From Polynucleobacter kasalickyi (GTDB lineage: Bacteria > Pseudomonadota > Gammaproteobacteria > Burkholderiales > Burkholderiaceae): a DNA stretch of 64,000 bases. The stretch spans positions 124,001 through 188,000 of the forward strand of contig NZ_FWXJ01000004.1 in NCBI RefSeq assembly GCF_900176405.1, given 5' to 3'. The notes beneath the pieces were generated by a model. It had not been told where the DNA came from. It saw nothing but the letters and a program-made list of their open reading frames with translations, and searched no databases. How positions within the stretch are numbered: the first letter of the stretch is position 1; each line of letters starts with the position of its first letter. The position numbers and the translations under genes were made by a program. Positions 54,127 to 63,190 of the stretch are shown piece by piece.

Positions 54127-55005
54127 ATGTCAAATTCCTCACCTTTTCAAAACCCATTACCTTGTAGAGAAACTTCTTTACCGAAGATTACTCTCCCAAA
54201 GAACGCTACTGACTGTCATTGCCATTTGTTTGGTGATGTCGTTAAATACCCTTTAATGCAAGACCCGGCTTACTTACCGCCGGCGGTAAGTGTTGAAGAA
54301 TATATGCAACTAATTGAAAAGTTAGGGATTGAGCGGGCAGTTATTGTCCACGCCAATGTTTACGGACAAGACAACTCTTTAGCCTTGGATGTGATTGCGA
54401 GTGCGCCGGATCGTTTTCGGGCCATTGGCTTAGTCGATGAATCCATCACAGATGCTGAATTAGAGCGTTTACATCTTGGTGGGGTTCGCGGCTTTCGCTG
54501 TAACTTAGTCAATCAAATTGGGCTGTCTTTGGACGCAGCTAAAAAATTAGGTGAGCGGGTAAAGCAATATAACTGGCATACGCAATTTTTGATGGACGTT
54601 GAAAAAATGCCGAATTTAAGAGAAACCTTTGCGGACTTTCCCATTGATGTAGTGATTGATCATATGGGTAGACCCGTGATTGAGCAGGGGGTTCAAGCCA
54701 AAGGCTTTCAAGGATTGATTGATTTCTTAAAGACCGGTAAAGCGTGGTCTAAACTTTCCGCTCCTTATCGCACTTCTAAAGATCCGCTCTTCTATCGTGA
54801 TATCGTGCCGTTTGCACAAGCATTAGTGGAAGCGGTACCAGACAGACTGGTTTGGGGCTTTGATTGGCCGCATGTCAATATGGCACCTAATACACCGATG
54901 CCGGATGATGGCGAGTTAGTCAATCAAATTGGTGCGTGGATCCAATCCCCTGACAACTTACAAAAAGTCATGGTTGATAACCCTACAAGACTTTACGGCT
55001 TTTAA
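54127..55005 (+). CDS. Amidohydrolase-family TIM-barrel hydrolase, 2-pyrone-4,6-dicarboxylate lactonase-like
   Basis: 292 residues. The DCHCHLFGD motif near residue 30 opens the barrel, VIDHMGRP near 175 and WGFDWPHVNM near 240 supply the later His and Asp positions. The layout matches LigI and related lactonases of the amidohydrolase superfamily, which do not need a metal. It would open a lactone of a di- or tricarboxylate in the cytoplasm. It stands alone, convergent with a Bug gene; MmgE/PrpD and Bug genes downstream suggest tricarboxylate metabolism, but no other aromatic ring-cleavage genes are present. Confidence 0.85.
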   Translation: MSNSSPFQNPLPCRETSLPKITLPKNATDCHCHLFGDVVKYPLMQDPAYLPPAVSVEEYMQLIEKLGIERAVIVHANVYGQDNSLALDVIASAPDRFRAIGLVDESITDAELERLHLGGVRGFRCNLVNQIGLSLDAAKKLGERVKQYNWHTQFLMDVEKMPNLRETFADFPIDVVIDHMGRPVIEQGVQAKGFQGLIDFLKTGKAWSKLSAPYRTSKDPLFYRDIVPFAQALVEAVPDRLVWGFDWPHVNMAPNTPMPDDGELVNQIGAWIQSPDNLQKVMVDNPTRLYGF

Positions 55006-55019
55006 TTGTCCTATTCAAA

Positions 55020-55050
55020 ATGACTCTCGCTCTGGCGATGCGAGAGTCAT
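55020..55050. terminator. Terminator between convergent genes
   Basis: ATGACTCTCGC (55020-55030) and GCGAGAGTCAT (55040-55050) form a perfect 11-bp stem with a 9-base loop, between the amidohydrolase and Bug stops. Confidence 0.75.
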
Positions 55051-55058
55051 CGAATGCG

Positions 55059-56021
55059 CTATTCGGCTTGTACACCTGAGCTTTTGACGACCTTACCCCA
55101 AGCGATGATGTCTTCCTTCATCATTTGATAAAAACCATCAGGAGTGGTTGTCTCAGGTTCATAACCACTGCGAATGAGTTGTTCTTTCACCTCGGGCGTC
55201 TTAATGGCTTCCGCAATGGCAGCATTTAATTTATTGATGACTTCTTTCGGTAAATTGGCAGGCCCAAATAATCCATACCAAGTTTTTACTTCGAAATTGG
55301 GCACCGTTTCCGCAATGGTTGGAATGTTCGGCATAATTGGAGATCTCACCAAACTCGTCACGGCAATCGGATTTAAACGCTTTCCTTGTACTTGGCTCAG
55401 AATCGTTGAGGTATTGGTAATTAAAACATCTACTTCACCACCGAGTAATGCTGTAACAGCAGGGCCAGAGCCCTTGTAAGGAATGTGTGTAAATTTGGTG
55501 CCAGTTGCTAAGCCCAGCATTTCCATTCCAAGATGGGGTGTACTGCCCGTTCCAGCGGAACCATAATTCAGTTTGCCTGGTTGTTCTTTAGCGATCTTAA
55601 TTAAGTCACTGACCGTTTTGACGGGGAATGCAGGGTTTGTCACCAATGTGCTGGGTGCCATTGTGATGAGGCTAATCATCGTTAGATCTTTTAATGGGTC
55701 ATACCCTAAGTTTTTATACAAACTCACACTAATTGGAATAGAACTATTACCGACCAATAGGGTATAGCCATCTGGATTGGATTTGCTAGTAAATTGGGCA
55801 CCGATATTGCCATTTGCTCCTGGTTTATTGTCGAGAATAATCGGCTGGCCTAAAATCTCATTCAGTTTTTTGCTTAGTGGTCTCATCAAGACATCCGCAC
55901 CACCACCTGGTGCAAATGGAACCACAATGTGGATTGGCTTTGATGGATACTCTTGAGCTTTTAACATTCCAACACTTACGAATGAAAAGCTGAAGATAGA
56001 TAAATAAGTAAGTAATTTCAT
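55059..56021 (-). CDS. Bug-family solute-binding receptor
   Basis: 320 residues. Signal peptide MKLLTYLSIFSFSF, then IHIVVPFAPGGGADVLMRPL and LDNKPGANGNIGAQF, both canonical. It follows an MmgE/PrpD gene by 13 bases and is the last gene of a Bug-MmgE/PrpD repeat on the minus strand. Confidence 0.93.
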   Translation of the reverse strand: MKLLTYLSIFSFSFVSVGMLKAQEYPSKPIHIVVPFAPGGGADVLMRPLSKKLNEILGQPIILDNKPGANGNIGAQFTSKSNPDGYTLLVGNSSIPISVSLYKNLGYDPLKDLTMISLITMAPSTLVTNPAFPVKTVSDLIKIAKEQPGKLNYGSAGTGSTPHLGMEMLGLATGTKFTHIPYKGSGPAVTALLGGEVDVLITNTSTILSQVQGKRLNPIAVTSLVRSPIMPNIPTIAETVPNFEVKTWYGLFGPANLPKEVINKLNAAIAEAIKTPEVKEQLIRSGYEPETTTPDGFYQMMKEDIIAWGKVVKSSGVQAE

Positions 56022-56034
56022 AATATGCCCGTAT

Positions 56035-57402
56035 TTATTTGGTGATGAATTTATTAATAGTAGCCATATTTTTCACTTGATCAATATTCCACAAGTAATC
56101 CAATAAATCAATTGACCGTACCTTACCCAAAATAGGGCCGATTAAGTCCATCGCTTTTTCTTTTTCTTCATTGATGTTGAGGGGGTTTTCAAAGCTCCCC
56201 TTTGCTGCCATCGTTTGCCCGTGTAATACCGTGCCATTTTTTAAATGCACTTCCATGACGCAGCGCCAACGTCTTTGCACATCGGTTAGAGTTTCATCAC
56301 CAACTGCTTGTACTTTAGAGCGCATTTTTAAAACTTGGGGATCCTTCATTCTGGCAAAATCATGTGCAGATTTGAAGGTTAGTTTGCCATCAATTACCAT
56401 CACGGAAAGTAGATGCTGTACCGAGATGTCAGGCATAGGGCGATTATTCACAATTTCTAACTCTTTATCGGGCATTCTTGCAATAATTTTATCGATGTCA
56501 GAAGCTTTGAATCGATGCTCTTTGACTAAGTCGTTTAAGACGTGCATCGGTCCTTGAATGGGTCCACCAATCGGCCATCTTTTAATAGATGCTCTCATCA
56601 TTTCAAATCTTTTACCAAGACCATCGACCAAATCATTAATCTCATATTCCTCAGGTGCGAAAGTATAGAAAAAATTACGCTCTCCGGAAAAAATATCCTC
56701 CACGCCAGTCCACCCAGACTTGACCATTAAGGCGGCTTGAAGACCATTATGGGCTGGCATGCCACCCATAGCATACGCTTTTTCAATATGTTCAGGATCT
56801 CTAAACATGGTATACAAACCAGAAGTTTGTTGCCCCGTGTAAGACAGCATATACCTTACTTCTAAAGGAGAGAGCTTCAATAATGCTCCGGCTGCTGCTG
56901 AAGCTCCAAACAATTGACCTGTCGCTCCTGCATGATGGCCAGATCTTAAATAGGGCATTGGCTTTAAGGTTAATAAAGTTCTGGCACAAATGTCATAGCC
57001 CAGGACAACAGCTCGTAAAAATTCTTCGCCAGACAATTTATGTTTTTCACTGATAGCAAGTGCTGAAGGAACTACGCTGGTACCGGGATGCGTTAATGAT
57101 GGTGGATGTGTATCATCGGTTTCATCTGCATGGCCAAACATACCGTTCGCTAAAGCGGCATTTTGCATGCTTGTTCGGATCTTAGTACCAATTACAGTAG
57201 CCTCTGGTTTACCACCTAAAGTTTTAACATAGGTAATCGCTTTTTTCCCAGGCTCCAGTCTAGAACCTGAAATCATGGCCGAAAACGTATCAATTAAATG
57301 TAACTTGGCTCTTTCCTTTACTTTTTCTGGAATTGGTTTTGAAGTTGCTGCTGAAATGTATTTGCTTAATTTCTGCATTGTTGGTGATATCTTTTGACTC
57401 AT
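56035..57402 (-). CDS. MmgE/PrpD-family protein
   Basis: 455 residues without signal peptide. Family blocks are ANGMFGHADETDDTHPPSL near residue 95, RSGHHAGATGQLFGASAAAG near 150, and KRWPIGGPIQGPMHVLNDL near 270. It probably dehydrates or isomerises a tricarboxylate or hydroxyacid taken up with help of the flanking Bug receptors. It alternates with Bug genes in this cluster, and it is diverged from the MmgE/PrpD gene at 58448. Confidence 0.88.
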   Translation of the reverse strand: MSQKISPTMQKLSKYISAATSKPIPEKVKERAKLHLIDTFSAMISGSRLEPGKKAITYVKTLGGKPEATVIGTKIRTSMQNAALANGMFGHADETDDTHPPSLTHPGTSVVPSALAISEKHKLSGEEFLRAVVLGYDICARTLLTLKPMPYLRSGHHAGATGQLFGASAAAGALLKLSPLEVRYMLSYTGQQTSGLYTMFRDPEHIEKAYAMGGMPAHNGLQAALMVKSGWTGVEDIFSGERNFFYTFAPEEYEINDLVDGLGKRFEMMRASIKRWPIGGPIQGPMHVLNDLVKEHRFKASDIDKIIARMPDKELEIVNNRPMPDISVQHLLSVMVIDGKLTFKSAHDFARMKDPQVLKMRSKVQAVGDETLTDVQRRWRCVMEVHLKNGTVLHGQTMAAKGSFENPLNINEEKEKAMDLIGPILGKVRSIDLLDYLWNIDQVKNMATINKFITK

Positions 57403-57437
57403 TTTGATCCTTATTAGAAATTGGATTTATCGAATAG

Positions 57438-58451
57438 TTAATTTGCGGTTATTTTTAGTTTTTTGTTCAGTTCCCGCCACATGATAGTTTCAGCCTTGAT
57501 TATTTCGTCAAACTCAGCGGGGGTACTCAGCGTCACGTCTAAGCCCTGTTTCGCCATCGATTCTTTGACCTCTGAGGACTCCATGACCTCATGCACTGCT
57601 TTTTCAAGTTTGGTAACAATCATTTCTGGAGTGTTCTTAGGCACCAGTAGGCCATACCAAGATGTCACATTAAAGCCACTTAATCCGGATTCATTCAAAG
57701 TGGGTACATCTGGCAATACACTGGATCTAGTCAAGCTAGTAGCTGCGATAGCTCGTATCTTGCCGGTTTTAATATGCGGCATTACGGAGGTCACACTCCC
57801 GAAGGTCATTTGCACTTCACCGGTAAGCACTCCAAGAGTTGCAGGACCACCGCCCTTATATGGAATATGGGTAATTTCAGTGCCTGATCTAAATTTAAAT
57901 AACTCAGCAGCTAAATGAAGCGTACCACCATTGCCTGCTGATGAATAATTTAATTCGCCTGGTTTCTCTTTAGCAAGTGCAATCAGTTCTTTTACAGATT
58001 TAGCAGGAACCGAGCTATTAACAACTAAGAAGTATTTGGCTGTTGCTAATAGAGAAACTGGTTTGAGGTCTTTTTGAATGTCAAAACTTAGACTCTGAAA
58101 TATTAAGGGGTTAAAAGTAAGCGCTGAGTTGTATCCCATTAACACTGTGTAGCCATCCGGATTGGCTTTGGCAACTGCCTCTGTGGCGATATTTCCCGAG
58201 GCACCTGGACGGTTATCAATAATGACTGGCTGACCAAGCAGTTTATGTAATTTAGGAGCCATTATTCTTGCTAAATTATCTGTACCACCACCTGCTGGAA
58301 AGGGGAGGATTAAGCGAATGGGCTTGGTCGGGTAATGATTTGCCTCATTAGACAAGTCTGCCGCAAAGGAGAAAGAAAATGAGAATATAAAGAACAAAGG
58401 CCATACTATTCGATATTTATGATTGAAAATTTGCGCTTGTTTCATGATCAT
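57438..58451 (-). CDS. Bug-family solute-binding receptor
   Basis: About 337 residues. ATG codons at 58457, 58451 and 58445 are all possible; 58451 gives the ATGA overlap with the upstream stop seen elsewhere here. The hydrophobic stretch FFIFSFSFSFAA is the signal peptide, followed by IRLILPFPAGGGTDNLARIM and IDNRPGASGNIATEAV. It is coupled to the MmgE/PrpD gene upstream, and hence probably to its substrate. Confidence 0.92.
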   Translation of the reverse strand: MIMKQAQIFNHKYRIVWPLFFIFSFSFSFAADLSNEANHYPTKPIRLILPFPAGGGTDNLARIMAPKLHKLLGQPVIIDNRPGASGNIATEAVAKANPDGYTVLMGYNSALTFNPLIFQSLSFDIQKDLKPVSLLATAKYFLVVNSSVPAKSVKELIALAKEKPGELNYSSAGNGGTLHLAAELFKFRSGTEITHIPYKGGGPATLGVLTGEVQMTFGSVTSVMPHIKTGKIRAIAATSLTRSSVLPDVPTLNESGLSGFNVTSWYGLLVPKNTPEMIVTKLEKAVHEVMESSEVKESMAKQGLDVTLSTPAEFDEIIKAETIMWRELNKKLKITAN

Positions 58452-59854
58452 AGCCATTGCGTTAATTGACGAATATCATCCAAAGCTTCAATATTTTGAA
58501 TCAACTTAATGGCCTGTTCTGTTTTTATACTATCCCATTTTCGATACGCTGAACATTCTCTAAACTTATCAGCAATCTCAGCTTCCGACATCGGATTGGC
58601 TTTGTTTCCTTTGCCAAAATCTTTTCGAACAGAGTAACTCATGCCATTTTTAAGCACAATTGAAACAAAACTAGTCACAATCGTGTGTTGATTCGATTTT
58701 TCTTCCTCAGGTGTAAATGATGTGTAATCTATCAATTGAATCGCTGATTGAATATCAGGTCGATTGACATATTCATCATGAAACTGATTCAAGCCACATT
58801 CCCGATCGACGAGAAGAGCTGCCAAACAAAACTCCAGACTAAATTTAGCTTGCAGTTCAGTCTTCGGTTGATGATGAAGTAAAGTGTGATGGATGTTTTG
58901 ACTAGTTTTAAGTATGACCTTTTCAACATCCTTGAGTTGAATATTGTGTTCAAGAACTAGTTCATGCATAGCCGTCATGGCAGGGTGTCCTAAACTACCG
59001 GTAGGGTAGGGTTTTAGCCAAATTCCTCGGTCTAAAAATGACCATGGATTGCCAAGTTTGCCCATCAGTCTTCCGGCTTCATAGCCACCCCCTAATGCTT
59101 GAAAGAAACCTCTTTTTGCTTCCAGAATGATTGGTGACGCTGTAAAGCCCATCTTTTGTAAATCAACGGAAACGATCGCTGATTCAGCTGATCTACCCGC
59201 ATGAAAAGGTTTTACCATCGTGCCAAAGTTTTCTTGTAAACCGCCAGCTTGACTAGCGGCAATACCAAGTGCAGTGGCAGTTGCTTGATCATTGAAATTT
59301 TGTAAATTCGCTAAACCGACAGTTGCACCTAGCATGCCACAAGTACCAGTAGAGTGAAAGCCATGCAAAATATGGTTGACGTGGGTCGCATCAAATAAGC
59401 GACAAGAAACTTCTACACCGACTTGGAATGCTTTTAAAAATTGTTCGCCGGATATTTTGGTGGTTTCAGCGTAAGCTAAAAGTGCTGCTAATACGGGTGA
59501 GGTAGGGTGAATCCCCTGAAAACGACCCGTTTCAGCTTGGAGGGTGTCATCATAGTCATCTGCGTGCATTGCTGTGCCATTGGCAAGAGCGGCAAACCTT
59601 GGTGATAACTTTAAGTTGGAGCCAATGACGGTGGAAGGGCCAGTGCAATTGAGACTCTGTAAATAGTTTAAAAGTACTTTATTCGGCTCTGAAATAGACC
59701 CCGATAAAGCTACTCCAAGCGCATCTAAGATTGATTTTTTGGCTAGTTGATTAATTTCCTCAGATAGGTCAGAAAATTTTAATTGGGTAGAAAAATTCGT
59801 AACATATTGCGTCAGCAACGGCAAAGCAGATGAGATCTGAGAAAGATCTGACAT
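58448..59854 (-). CDS. MmgE/PrpD-family protein
   Basis: 468 residues, cytoplasmic. Conserved blocks are ANGTAMHADDYDDTLQAE near residue 92, GFHSTGTCGMLGATVGLA near 165, and FHAGRSAESAIVS near 215, closer to the standard 2-methylcitrate dehydratase-type pattern than its neighbour at 56035. AGGAGAC lies before ATG 59854. First gene of the minus-strand MmgE-Bug-MmgE-Bug cluster. Confidence 0.88.
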   Translation of the reverse strand: MSDLSQISSALPLLTQYVTNFSTQLKFSDLSEEINQLAKKSILDALGVALSGSISEPNKVLLNYLQSLNCTGPSTVIGSNLKLSPRFAALANGTAMHADDYDDTLQAETGRFQGIHPTSPVLAALLAYAETTKISGEQFLKAFQVGVEVSCRLFDATHVNHILHGFHSTGTCGMLGATVGLANLQNFNDQATATALGIAASQAGGLQENFGTMVKPFHAGRSAESAIVSVDLQKMGFTASPIILEAKRGFFQALGGGYEAGRLMGKLGNPWSFLDRGIWLKPYPTGSLGHPAMTAMHELVLEHNIQLKDVEKVILKTSQNIHHTLLHHQPKTELQAKFSLEFCLAALLVDRECGLNQFHDEYVNRPDIQSAIQLIDYTSFTPEEEKSNQHTIVTSFVSIVLKNGMSYSVRKDFGKGNKANPMSEAEIADKFRECSAYRKWDSIKTEQAIKLIQNIEALDDIRQLTQWL

Positions 59855-60171
59855 GTTGTCTCCTAATAATTATTTTTTTAGAGTTTTACTCTTTATTCTT
59901 CTATCTTAATCTAAAACCAATGGGTATTCGTCAAAACTTCAGTCGAACTTTATAAAGTCGAACTAATTTATTTGCACCTTAAAACCTTAGTGCAAAGACT
60001 GAATCGGAGAGTTTGGATTTGTAATGGGTAAACTTTTCATCTCTGAATGCGTTAGTTAATAAGCTTTTTTACTCAGAGTAATTGATGCAAAAACTTGTGC
60101 AAAATATATTATTTGTGGGTACAATAAATGAAAGTGAATCTAAGCTTTGAATTAGAGGATTAGACTTTAAT
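59855..60171. other. Intergenic region with repeats and a promoter candidate
   Basis: 317 bases without a gene. It has a direct repeat AGTCGAACT at 59941-59949 and 59956-59964 (15-base period), and an inverted repeat TTTGCAC (59971-59977) with GTGCAAA (59990-59996). These sit roughly 90-140 bases upstream of the minus-strand MmgE/PrpD start and could be its operator. Confidence 0.45.
60082..60110 (+). promoter_or_regulatory. Candidate promoter for brnT-brnA
   Basis: TTGATG (60082-60087), a 17-base spacer and TATATT (60105-60110) fit a sigma-70 promoter about 60 bases before the BrnT start. Judged by eye only. Confidence 0.4.
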
Positions 60172-60375
60172 TTGGTTGTTGACTTTGATTGGTCTACTGC
60201 ATTAATCAATGAGGATGTTCGAAAAAGTTATGGGGAGAACCGTTATGTTGCAATTGGTTTTATTAGAGGGAGGATCTTCGTCGTTATTTTTACGCCAAGA
60301 GGAAACTGCATTCATGTCATTAGTTTAAGGAAAGCAAATAAACGAGAGGTTAACTACTATGAAGCAACGAACTAA
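60172..60375 (+). CDS. brnT: BrnT-family toxin, internally shortened
   Basis: 67 residues, where BrnT toxins are usually about 90. The N terminus FDWSTALIN matches the start of BrnT, and the C-terminal half YVAIGFIRGRIFVVIFTPRG, ISLRKANKREVNYY is normal. The intervening segment that usually reads KHGVSFEEA is missing, an in-frame loss of about 20 residues. The start is TTG with GAGGAT upstream. The RNase active site of BrnT may be affected, so the toxin could be weak or dead. It overlaps the antitoxin gene by 17 bases. Confidence 0.7.
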   Translation: MVVDFDWSTALINEDVRKSYGENRYVAIGFIRGRIFVVIFTPRGNCIHVISLRKANKREVNYYEATN

Positions 60376-60646
60376 TCCGAAATTACTCGATGCAGAAAAT
60401 CCAGAATTAACAAAAAATGATTTTGTAAAAATGAGACCTGCTAGCGAAGTGTTACCAGAGATCTTTAGCAAAGAGATCTCAAAAGAGTTGCTTATCCCAA
60501 GAGGAAGACCTCGCCTTGAAAAAACTAAGGAACATATTAATATTCGCTTATCTCCTGATGTTATAAAGCATTTCAAATCTGCTGGAGCAGGATGGCAAAG
60601 TAGAATTGATGCAGCTCTTCGCGAATACATTGTTAATCATCAATAA
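60359..60646 (+). CDS. brnA: BrnA-family antitoxin
   Basis: 95 residues with the BrnA pattern: NPELTKNDFVKMRPASEVLP in the first half, GRPRLEKTKEHINIRLSPDV at the start of a ribbon-helix-helix, and AGWQSRIDAALREYI at the end. It neutralises BrnT and represses the operon through DNA binding. It appears intact even though the toxin is shortened. Confidence 0.85.
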   Translation: MKQRTNPKLLDAENPELTKNDFVKMRPASEVLPEIFSKEISKELLIPRGRPRLEKTKEHINIRLSPDVIKHFKSAGAGWQSRIDAALREYIVNHQ

Positions 60647-60953
60647 GTATTAGACTTTATCTTAAGTAATTGAGTAATAAAGGTTCTGTAATATCCCTCA
60701 GGTCTGAAAATGATCTGGTCTCTTGGCTTGATTTAATCTTTTAGAGGGTGAATCTTTTTTTTGATTGAAACTACTTGAGTCTTTTAAAGCTTATCTTCAA
60801 TTGCTGTACCTTTGTCGGGTAATCCCTATGATGATCCTATCCATCATCGTGTTAAATTGCTCCATACAAATTCATTCTTGCTGGAATGAGGATATTTCTC
60901 ATTTCACAAGAGTCTCCTTCAAGCTATTTAGTATCGAAAATTAGGCGGTCAAT
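60647..60953. other. Intergenic region without recognised gene
   Basis: 307 bases, AT-rich, no open frame with coding features. It holds GGGTAATCCCTA at 60817-60828 and presumably the promoter of the following Bug gene. Confidence 0.4.
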
Positions 60954-61946
60954 ATGCAACGTACTTTTTTTAATTCAGCGATTAGGTTCATGAGCCTAGT
61001 TTTAATAGTGACCTTTTCCTCTGTAATTTTCTCTCAAGAAAAATTTCCATCTAAACCGATTACCTTTATTGTCCCGCTTGAAGCTGGCGCAGATGGAGAT
61101 GTTTTAGCGCGCGCTCTAGTGGATCGAGTCTCCCGCATTCTGCATCAACCAATTACTGTAATGAATAAGCCAGGAGCTGGGAGCGCCATTGGCTTCCGGG
61201 AAATTCATCGTGCCAACCCTGATGGATATACGATTGGAATTGCTTCTGCCACCATCATCACGAATAAACTCCAAGGTGTTTCAAACATTGATTACAACAA
61301 CTTTACACAGTTAGGAGCCGTTGCAACCTTTTTTCCGATTTTGATTGCGTCCAATAATAGTGCCGTGAAATTGAATACAGCTCAAGAAGTCATTGCTTAT
61401 GCAAAAGCAAATCCTGGAAAATTGAGTTTGGCGACTGCTGGAGTTGGTCAAAGCTGGTGGGTCGGTGCTCAAACATTTTTAAGTGGCGCCAATTTAAATA
61501 TGACGAGTATTCCTGTCACCGGCTCTGGTGCAAATGTTGCCTTACTGGTGGCAGGCGGACATGCGGAAGTCGGTATTGCAGGACTTGCCTCTTCTAGAGC
61601 CCTATTGGAAGGCGGACAAGTTCGATTCTTAGCGACCTTATCTGAAAACAGGGCGCCACCTCCGTACGATAAATTTCCTACGATTAAAGAACTTGGCTAT
61701 CCAGTTAGTTGGGAATCTACCAATATGGTGATTGGACCACCGAATATGCCAAAAGATGTCATTGCTAAATTGAGCAGTGCAATTGAGACCGCGGCCAAAG
61801 ATCCAGAGTTTATGAAATTTGCCCTCGAGCGTGATGCCAAACCTGATTATATTGCTGCCGATAAGGTGGTTAGCGTGATGGATCAGCGTCGCGAAGTTGT
61901 CAAAGAGATTATGGCAAAGGCTGGACTTCTGAAGGAAGCAAATTAG
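60954..61946 (+). CDS. Bug-family solute-binding receptor, divergent
   Basis: 330 residues. Signal peptide to about residue 28 (FSSVIFSQE). The binding loop ITFIVPLEAGADGDVLARAL replaces Gly-Gly-Gly/Ser-Asp by Glu-Ala-Gly-Ala-Asp, and MNKPGAGSAIG is also changed, so the ligand is probably different from most of its relatives here. It is separated by 216 bases from the next Bug gene. Confidence 0.88.
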   Translation: MQRTFFNSAIRFMSLVLIVTFSSVIFSQEKFPSKPITFIVPLEAGADGDVLARALVDRVSRILHQPITVMNKPGAGSAIGFREIHRANPDGYTIGIASATIITNKLQGVSNIDYNNFTQLGAVATFFPILIASNNSAVKLNTAQEVIAYAKANPGKLSLATAGVGQSWWVGAQTFLSGANLNMTSIPVTGSGANVALLVAGGHAEVGIAGLASSRALLEGGQVRFLATLSENRAPPPYDKFPTIKELGYPVSWESTNMVIGPPNMPKDVIAKLSSAIETAAKDPEFMKFALERDAKPDYIAADKVVSVMDQRREVVKEIMAKAGLLKEAN

Positions 61947-62162
61947 TATAAAAAGAGTTTGTTTTCTTGAAAATTGTCGTGATCATTGCTAATGAACTGT
62001 TCGGTCAAAACTAAGGTTGAAAGAATTCTATATCTTAGTTGCGAGCTTAATCAGTACAATTTCTGATAGAGTTTGGGTATGCCGAGCACGACGCAAATAA
62101 ATTGCATCGTTTGCATTTCATTGGTTAAAAAAATATTATTAAAATAATTAGAGACAAAAGTT

Positions 62163-63188
62163 ATGAAGTATTTCCATGGATCATCATGTACTCAGCGGTC
62201 ATTTTTGTACCCTCATGATGTTTATAAATGGTTTGTCGGGCTTTCATTCATCACATTCTTTGGGATTGCTGGTGCACAGCAAGTGAATCATGAAACGTGG
62301 CCGAATCGACCTATCAGAATTATCACAACTGATCCAGGAGGGGCGGCAGATATTGCGGCACGTTTAATTGCTCCTTCCTTATCAAAAAGTTTTGGGCAAC
62401 CCGTATATATAGATAATCGCTCCGGTGGTGGTTCTATTACTGCCATTGAGGCAGTTGTTAACTCTCCCCCTGATGGGCATACATTATTGCTTTATGGTAG
62501 TCCTGTCTGGTTGATGCAACTGATGAAAAGTAAATTATCTTGGGATCCTATTCGTGATTTAGCTCCAATCTCTTTGGTCATTACTCAACCGAATGTCCTA
62601 GCAGTCCACCCCTCATTACCCGTCAAAACTGTTCAAGATCTAATTAACCTCGCTAAACAAAAACCTGGGGAACTAAATTACAGTTCCGGTTCCGTTGGAG
62701 CGTCAAATCATTTAGCCGCAGAGTTATTTAATTCAATGGCTAAAGTGAAAATTGAAAGGATTCCCTATAAGGGAGGTGGAGCTGCATTGATGGGGATTCT
62801 TACCAATCAAACACAATTAATTTTTGGAACCACTGCATCTGTCAAGCCACAAATAGAAACAGGTAAACTTCGCGCAATTGCAGTTACAACTAGTCAACCA
62901 AGTATGTTACTGCCAGGTGTGCCAACGATTGCAGCCTCTGGCCTGCCTGATTATGAAGCTTTAACGCTATATGCATTATTTGCTCCAGCAAAAACCCCAA
63001 AAAATGTTATTCAACTCATTAATCATGAAGTAGTAAAGGCCTTAAATAAACCAGAGGTCAAACAAAGTTTACTCAAAAGTGGCAATGAATCGACCCCCTC
63101 TACGCCCGAAGGATTAGCCAAAATCATTGACGAGGATATTATTCGTTGGGGAAAAATTATTCGTGAGGCAAACATTACAGCAGATTAA
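62163..63188 (+). CDS. Bug-family solute-binding receptor
   Basis: 341 residues. A long N-terminal region precedes the signal hydrophobic stretch FVGLSFITFFGIAGAQQ near residues 22-38. The loops IRIITTDPGGAADIAARLI and DNRSGGGSITAIEAV follow. It ends 2 bases before a TRAP-type receptor gene and therefore lies in the same operon. Confidence 0.92.
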   Translation: MKYFHGSSCTQRSFLYPHDVYKWFVGLSFITFFGIAGAQQVNHETWPNRPIRIITTDPGGAADIAARLIAPSLSKSFGQPVYIDNRSGGGSITAIEAVVNSPPDGHTLLLYGSPVWLMQLMKSKLSWDPIRDLAPISLVITQPNVLAVHPSLPVKTVQDLINLAKQKPGELNYSSGSVGASNHLAAELFNSMAKVKIERIPYKGGGAALMGILTNQTQLIFGTTASVKPQIETGKLRAIAVTTSQPSMLLPGVPTIAASGLPDYEALTLYALFAPAKTPKNVIQLINHEVVKALNKPEVKQSLLKSGNESTPSTPEGLAKIIDEDIIRWGKIIREANITAD

Positions 63189-63190
63189 CT

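Noticed and set aside
57463-57918. 151-codon plus-strand frame inside the Bug gene at 57438
   Set aside because: The minus-strand frame has full Bug signatures; the plus frame is a shadow.
59941-59996. Possible CRISPR or tandem-repeat array
   Set aside because: Only two 9-base direct copies and one short inverted repeat are present; there is no spacer periodicity and no cas gene in the window.
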